Source: CAYOVG01 sp964407285
Lineage (GTDB): Bacteria > Desulfobacterota > Syntrophobacteria > Syntrophobacterales > Syntrophobacteraceae
NCBI GenBank assembly: GCA_964407285.1
Contig: CAYOVG010000043.1
Coordinates: 1 to 27,848 of the forward strand
Length of the DNA stretch: 27,848 bases
Direction: 5' to 3'
The stretch's first letter is position 1. Every line of letters begins with the position of its first letter. The notes under the pieces are model-generated. The model worked only from the letters and a program-made list of their open reading frames with translations. It did not search any database and had not been told where the DNA came from. Below, in pieces: positions 23,715 through 27,848 of this stretch. The position numbers and the translations under genes are program-made.

Positions 23715-24902
23715 TCAAGCTCCCCGGCTCAGCACCTCATCGAGAATTTCGACGCAGGAGTCGATATCACCCTGCTCCACGATCAACGGCGGAACGAAGC
23801 GAAGGACAGTATCATGCGTGCAATTAATAACGAGCCCCCTCTCCAGGCATTCCTCGACGAATTTCTGCCCGGGTACGGTAAGCTCCATTCCTATCATCAA
23901 ACCACGCCCCCGAACCTCCCGGATGATGGAATGCCGGGATCGCAAAGCATCGAGGCGCTCCATGAAGTAGGCGCCCTTGCTCCGCACGCTTTCGAGGAAA
24001 GCCGGCTGGGAAATTATCTGCAGCACCTTCAGCGCAACAGCGGTAGCCAGCGGAGTGCCCCCGAAGGTCGAGGCGTGGCTGCCGGGAACGAAAGCCCCGG
24101 CCACATCTTCCGTGGCCAGCATGGCCCCGATGGGGAATCCGTTGCCGAGGGCCTTGGCCAGAGTCATGATGTCGGGCGCGACCCCTTCCTGTTCGTGGGC
24201 GAAAAGCGAGCCCGTGCGGCCCATGCCGGTCTGGACTTCATCGTAGATGAGCAAAACGTCCCGCTCCCGGCACAAGGCCTTGAGTTCGGCCAGGTACCCG
24301 GGGGCGGGCAGATTGACGCCGCCTTCCCCCTGGACGGGTTCCACCATCACGGCGCAGGTCCGGTCCGTCATGGCCTGTTCGACAGCCGCAACGGAATTGA
24401 AATCCACATAGGCAAACCCTTCCACGACGGGTTCGAAACCCTTTTGGACCTTTTCCTGCCCGGTGGCGGAAAGCGTCGCCAGGGTACGCCCATGGAAGGA
24501 ATCCTTCATCGTGATTACATGAAACCGGCCCGGCCCGTATTTGTCGTTGCTGTACTTGCGCGCGAGCTTTATCGCCGCTTCATTGGCTTCGGCGCCGCTG
24601 TTCGAGAAAAACACCTTATCCGCAAAGCAGAGCCGTGTCAATTCCGCGGCCACATCCACCTGGGGGCGGGTATAAAAAAGATTGGATACGTGGACGAGGG
24701 TATCCGCCTGCTCGCTGAGAACGCGCGTAATTTCCGGCCGGCAATGCCCCAGATTGCAGACGGCGATTCCCGCCAGAAAATCCAGGTACTCCCTGCCGGC
24801 GTCATCCCAGAGCCGGCATCCCTTGCCCCGCACGAAAGCGGCCGGGAGCCGCCCGTACGTGTTGAAGATATGCTTCCGACAGCAAGATCGAATGTCTTCC
24901 AT
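23715..24902 (-). CDS. argD: Acetylornithine aminotransferase
   Basis: The 395-residue class-III PLP aminotransferase converts N-acetylglutamate semialdehyde to N-acetylornithine. It may also serve succinyl-diaminopimelate in other organisms, a role not needed here because dapL is present. The PLP lysine is K250 in TLAKALGNGFPIGA, after YDEVQTGMGRTG (220-231). SNSGAEANEAAIKLAR (100-115) and FHGRTLATLSATGQ are intact. The start with a GGAGGGGGA run upstream fits. It lies 40 bp after argB. Confidence 0.96.
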   Translation of the reverse strand: MEDIRSCCRKHIFNTYGRLPAAFVRGKGCRLWDDAGREYLDFLAGIAVCNLGHCRPEITRVLSEQADTLVHVSNLFYTRPQVDVAAELTRLCFADKVFFSNSGAEANEAAIKLARKYSNDKYGPGRFHVITMKDSFHGRTLATLSATGQEKVQKGFEPVVEGFAYVDFNSVAAVEQAMTDRTCAVMVEPVQGEGGVNLPAPGYLAELKALCRERDVLLIYDEVQTGMGRTGSLFAHEQEGVAPDIMTLAKALGNGFPIGAMLATEDVAGAFVPGSHASTFGGTPLATAVALKVLQIISQPAFLESVRSKGAYFMERLDALRSRHSIIREVRGRGLMIGMELTVPGQKFVEECLERGLVINCTHDTVLRFVPPLIVEQGDIDSCVEILDEVLSRGA

Positions 24903-24942
24903 GGAAAGTCCCCCTCCGTATGTGGTTGCGGGAGTGCGACGA

Positions 24943-25833
24943 CTACCGCTTCCGTATGATCTCGGTCCCTACGCCGGCGTCGGTGAAAACCTCGAGGAGA
25001 ATCGAGTGCGGCACGCGCCCGTCGATGATATGGACCTTCTCCACTCCCGCCTGTACGGCATCCAGGGAGCACTGGACCTTGGGGATCATGCCTCCGCGCA
25101 GGACCTCGTCCTGCAGCAGGTCGGCCGCTTCGGCCACGGTTATGCTCGATATGAGTTCCCCTTCGGCATTCATCACACCGGGAACGTCCGTCATGAGCAC
25201 AAGTTTCCTGGCCCGCAGCGCTCCGGCGATATGTCCCGCAACCAGGTCGGCATTGATGTTGTACGTCTCTCCATCCGCCCCCGATCCTATCGGGGCGATG
25301 ACGGGGATGACAGCGCTCTTCTCGAGCGCCAGCAGGATATCCACATTGATCCTGCGCACCTGGCCCACCAGCCCGATATCAATTATCTCCGGGGGCTGGT
25401 CGTCTCCCTGGTAGCGGAACAACTGGAGCTTGCTCGCCTCGATGAGCCTGCCGTCCTTGCCGCACAGACCGATGGCGAGCCCTCCGCACTGGTTGATCAG
25501 GCTCACGATCTCCTTGTTCAACTTCCCGGCCAGCACCATCTCCACGATGTCCATGGTTTCGGCGTCGGTTACCCGCATTCCCGCACGGAAGTCACTCTTT
25601 TTGCCGATTTTCTCGAGCATCTTGCCGATCTGGGGGCCGCCGCCGTGCACCACCACCGGGTTGATGCCGATGTATTTCATGAGCGAGATGTCCTGGGCGA
25701 AGCTCTCCTTCAGCTCCTCGTCCACCATGGCGTGTCCGCCGTACTTTATGACAACGGTACTCTGGTAGAACCGGCGAATGTAAGGCAACGATTCGACCAG
25801 CACCCTGGCTTTCTCTATTCCCTGATCGTTCAT
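24943..25833 (-). CDS. argB: Acetylglutamate kinase
   Basis: The 296-residue amino acid kinase phosphorylates N-acetylglutamate. The N-terminal VVIKYGGHAM with K30, then VVHGGGPQI, and later NINADLVAGHIA and GGMIPKV are all present. About 20 residues lie before the first strand (EKARVLVESLPYIRRFY). This matches the extra N-terminal helix of arginine-inhibited hexameric enzymes, so feedback inhibition by arginine is likely; this is inferred from family knowledge. The gene opens the arg block after a 281-bp gap from hslU. The ribosome binding site AGAGGA is a little far, about 12 nt before the ATG. Confidence 0.97.
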   Translation of the reverse strand: MNDQGIEKARVLVESLPYIRRFYQSTVVIKYGGHAMVDEELKESFAQDISLMKYIGINPVVVHGGGPQIGKMLEKIGKKSDFRAGMRVTDAETMDIVEMVLAGKLNKEIVSLINQCGGLAIGLCGKDGRLIEASKLQLFRYQGDDQPPEIIDIGLVGQVRRINVDILLALEKSAVIPVIAPIGSGADGETYNINADLVAGHIAGALRARKLVLMTDVPGVMNAEGELISSITVAEAADLLQDEVLRGGMIPKVQCSLDAVQAGVEKVHIIDGRVPHSILLEVFTDAGVGTEIIRKR

Positions 25834-25874
25834 GGCGTTTCGGCGTTCCTCTCTATAGCACGTTATAGAATAGG

Positions 25875-25960
25875 GTTGCGGTTACTTTCGCGTTGCGAGC
25901 TGCGAATCCGGGTTCCCGCATGCCATGGGCGCAAACCGCGTTGCGAGTTGCGCGTTCAGC
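25875..25960. repeat. Second, shorter set of GTTGCGN heptamers upstream of argB
   Basis: Units of the same heptamer as in the argF-argG gap recur here: GTTGCG and GTTACT at 25875-25886, GTTGCGA and GCTGCGA at 25892-25905, and GTTGCGA, GTTGCGC and GTTCAGC at 25940-25960. They are more decayed and are interrupted by unrelated sequence. Confidence 0.6.
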
Positions 25961-26029
25961 CTCCATCTGAAAGCCGACCGGAGTTTCCCGTTCCATGCCC
26001 GCATTCCCCCCAAATCTTTCCATTTTCAG

Positions 26030-26059
26030 AAAAAAACGGATTCTACACGAGAAAGATCC
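26030..26059 (-). terminator. Possible weak intrinsic terminator after hslU
   Basis: On the minus strand GGATCT (26054-26059) can pair with AGAATCC (26038-26044, one bulged A) across a 9-nt loop, and is followed by G and seven T residues. The stem is short and AT-rich, so it would be a partial terminator at best, about 55 bp after the hslU stop. Confidence 0.35.
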
Positions 26060-26114
26060 TAAAATGAAGCAAAAACGTCCTTCCCCGTCGCGCCGATCCG
26101 AAACCCGCCGCACG

Positions 26115-27494
26115 CTATAGTATGTACCTGCTCAGGTCCTCGTCCCGGATGATGTCCTGGAGCGTCTTGCGGACCAGGTCGCGCGTTATATGTATCGTCT
26201 GCCCCTTGAGGGTCGGCGCGTCGAAGGAGATGTCCGACAGCAGTTTTTCCATTATCGTGTGCAGCCGCCGCGCTCCGATGTTCTCCGTCCTGGAATTGAC
26301 CTGATAGGCGATCTCGGCGATCTCCGCGATGGCCTCGTCCTCGAACACCAGCACCACTTCCTCCGTCGCCAGCAGCGCCTCGTACTGCACGATCAGGGCG
26401 TTTTCCGGCTCCTTCAAGATCCTAATGAAGTCATCCTTGTTCAGGGACTTTAGTTCCACCCGGATCGGAAACCTGCCCTGGAGTTCCGGGATCAGGTCCG
26501 ACGGCTTCGCTATGTGAAAGGCCCCGGAAGCGATAAACAGGATATGGTCGGTGCGAACCATCCCATACTTGGTGGTTACGGTCGAACCTTCCACGATGGG
26601 CAACAGGTCGCGCTGCACGCCTTCCCGTGAGACGTCCGGACCTTTGCCCGCTTCCCGGCCCGCGATCTTGTCGATCTCGTCCAGGAAAATGATTCCCGAG
26701 TGCTCGACCCGCTCGACGGCGGACTTTATCACCTTGTCCATATCGATAAGGCGCTGGGATTCCTCCTGCACCAGGATTTCCCTCGCTTCCGGGATCTTGA
26801 CCCTGCGGCGCTTGGTGCGCCGGGGGAGCATCGAACCCAGCATCTCGCGCAGGTTGTAGTCCATATCTTCCATGCCCGCCCCCGAAAAGATCTCGATCAT
26901 CGGGAAATTGCGGTCGGGCACCTCGAGTTCCACGTAACGGTCGTCCAGGGAGCCCTTGCGAAGGAGTTTACGCAGCTTCTCTCGGGTGGAATCCGCCTGT
27001 TCCGCCTCTTCCTGGGCCGCCTTCAGCGCGTCGGGCTCCGCGAGCAGTTGCTCGCGCGGGTCGGGCTTCCTCCTGGTGGGAGGAAGCAAAATGTCCAGCA
27101 GTTTCTCCTCGGCCATCTCCTCGGCTTTGAGCTTCACGGTCTCCAGTTCCTCGGCCCTGACCATGCTCACGGCAAGCTCCATGAGGTCGCGGACCATCGA
27201 TTCGACGTCCCGCCCCACATAGCCCACTTCGGTGAACTTGCTGGCCTCGATCTTGAGAAACGGCGACTGGGCCAGCCTGGCGAGGCGCCTCGCGATTTCG
27301 GTCTTCCCCACGCCGGTGGGGCCGATCATGATAATGTTCTTGGGAGCGATTTCGTCCCGGAGATGTTCCGGCACTTGCTGACGCCGCCAGCGGTTCCTCA
27401 GTGCGATTGCCACCATGCGCTTGGCGTCATTCTGGCCGATGATGTACTTGTCCAGTTCTCCAACAATTTCCGCGGGTGTCAGGGGTTGCTGCAT
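26115..27494 (-). CDS. hslU: ATP-dependent protease ATPase subunit HslU
   Basis: The 459-residue AAA+ unfoldase forms a hexamer that feeds proteins to the HslV peptidase. Walker A is GPTGVGKT (58-65), the pore loop is GYVGRD (91-96), the inserted I-domain is about residues 110-240, and Walker B is FLDEID (270-275). Sensor-2 GARRLHT lies near the C-terminus. The C-terminal RYIL fits the family's tail, which docks into HslV. The ATG begins 4 bp after the hslV stop, and its ribosome binding site (GAGGAG) lies inside the hslV 3' end. Confidence 0.97.
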   Translation of the reverse strand: MQQPLTPAEIVGELDKYIIGQNDAKRMVAIALRNRWRRQQVPEHLRDEIAPKNIIMIGPTGVGKTEIARRLARLAQSPFLKIEASKFTEVGYVGRDVESMVRDLMELAVSMVRAEELETVKLKAEEMAEEKLLDILLPPTRRKPDPREQLLAEPDALKAAQEEAEQADSTREKLRKLLRKGSLDDRYVELEVPDRNFPMIEIFSGAGMEDMDYNLREMLGSMLPRRTKRRRVKIPEAREILVQEESQRLIDMDKVIKSAVERVEHSGIIFLDEIDKIAGREAGKGPDVSREGVQRDLLPIVEGSTVTTKYGMVRTDHILFIASGAFHIAKPSDLIPELQGRFPIRVELKSLNKDDFIRILKEPENALIVQYEALLATEEVVLVFEDEAIAEIAEIAYQVNSRTENIGARRLHTIMEKLLSDISFDAPTLKGQTIHITRDLVRKTLQDIIRDEDLSRYIL

Positions 27495-27498
27495 GGTG

Positions 27499-27848
27499 TT
27501 ACAACTCCTCGATGGTAAAGTGGCTGTTTGTGTAAATGCAAATAGAAGCGGCGATCCGCATGGACTCCTCGACCACTTCCCGGATGGGAAGGTCCGTATG
27601 CTTGATGAGGGCCCGCGCGGCGGCCAGGGCGTAAGGCGAGCCGGACCCCACGGAGGCGATCCCGTCGTCGGGTTCGATCACGTCGCCGCTCCCGCTCAGT
27701 ATGAGGCACTCGTTCCGGTCCGCCGCAACCAGGAGGGCCTCCAGGCGACGCAAAGCCCTGTCCATGCGCCAGTCCTTAGCCAATTCCACCGCCGCCCGCT
27801 TGAGATTTCCGTTGAATTGTTCCAGCTTCGCTTCCAGCCGTTCGAAAA
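27499..27848 (-). CDS. hslV: ATP-dependent protease peptidase subunit HslV (partial, 5' end beyond window)
   Basis: Only the C-terminal 115 residues are inside the window, so the N-terminal catalytic threonine cannot be seen. The visible part is typical: FERLEAKLEQFNGNL, AAVELAKDWRMDRALRRLEA, SGSGDVIEPDDGIASVGSGS and CIYTNSHFTIEEL at the C-terminus. The full protein is usually about 175-180 residues. It is the first visible gene of the minus-strand run and is tightly coupled to hslU. Confidence 0.95.
   Translation of the reverse strand, partial: FERLEAKLEQFNGNLKRAAVELAKDWRMDRALRRLEALLVAADRNECLILSGSGDVIEPDDGIASVGSGSPYALAAARALIKHTDLPIREVVEESMRIAASICIYTNSHFTIEEL

Noticed and set aside
25834..26029. 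T-box, arginine operator or lysine riboswitch upstream of argB or lysA
   Set aside because: No specifier hairpin, T-box sequence, ARG box or lysine aptamer pattern was recognised.
24682..26067. 461-codon open frame on the plus strand antisense to argD and argB
   Set aside because: It mirrors two conserved genes in GC-rich DNA, resembles no family, and has no ribosome binding site.
25853..26113. 86-codon minus-strand frame between hslU and argB
   Set aside because: It is made of the repeat-bearing gap, with no recognised domain or good ribosome binding site.
1..27848. CRISPR array or mobile element
   Set aside because: The repeats seen are 7-8 bp units or single duplications without regular spacers, and no transposase, integrase or cas gene is present.

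Overview
The window is a chromosomal segment of a GC-rich bacterium. Its gene content and order suggest a deltaproteobacterial (Desulfobacterota) lineage, with Syntrophobacter-like organisms a plausible but unconfirmed guess. Reasons are the gene order hslV-hslU-argB-argD-argF-argG-argH-lipoprotein-lysA-dapF-dapA-dapB-dapL, use of LL-diaminopimelate aminotransferase for lysine synthesis, and a large cytoplasmic hybrid kinase beside PilZ and REC-TPR proteins. No phage, insertion sequence or CRISPR array is visible.

Left part (1-4050): a tRNA-Arg(CCU) on the minus strand with a good promoter and a rho-independent terminator, then a plus-strand endonuclease IV gene. A 438-bp convergent gap follows that is full of inverted and direct repeats. 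Next come a HIT-family protein and a bacterial X-family DNA polymerase with a PHP nuclease domain, both on minus. Endonuclease IV and PolX both belong to base-excision repair.

Signalling block (4131-9503): a minus-strand PilZ/YcgR-like gene followed by a 947-residue cytoplasmic hybrid kinase (REC-HisKA-HATPase-REC-REC-HPt). The kinase's first receiver domain looks like that of the diguanylate cyclase WspR. A REC-TPR protein is transcribed divergently. I infer a phosphorelay connected to c-di-GMP; this is the most interesting functional unit here.

Middle (9745-13311): an exported PRC-barrel protein, then a minus-strand series of pgsA, a lytic transglycosylase with its own terminator, a small transaldolase, a membrane-anchored three-cysteine protein and folK. 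The last two are translationally coupled to each other and to dapL.

Right part (13311-27848): a long minus-strand biosynthetic run. From its 5' end it reads hslV (cut by the window edge), hslU, argB, argD, argF, argG, argH, an LptM-like/FnIII lipoprotein, lysA, dapF, dapA, dapB and dapL. Together the dap/lysA genes make meso-diaminopimelate and lysine by the aminotransferase route, and the arg genes cover acetylglutamate phosphorylation, transamination and ornithine to arginine. Three gaps in this run carry degenerate short-unit tandem repeats (7-bp units in two gaps, 8-bp units in one) that no gene explains.
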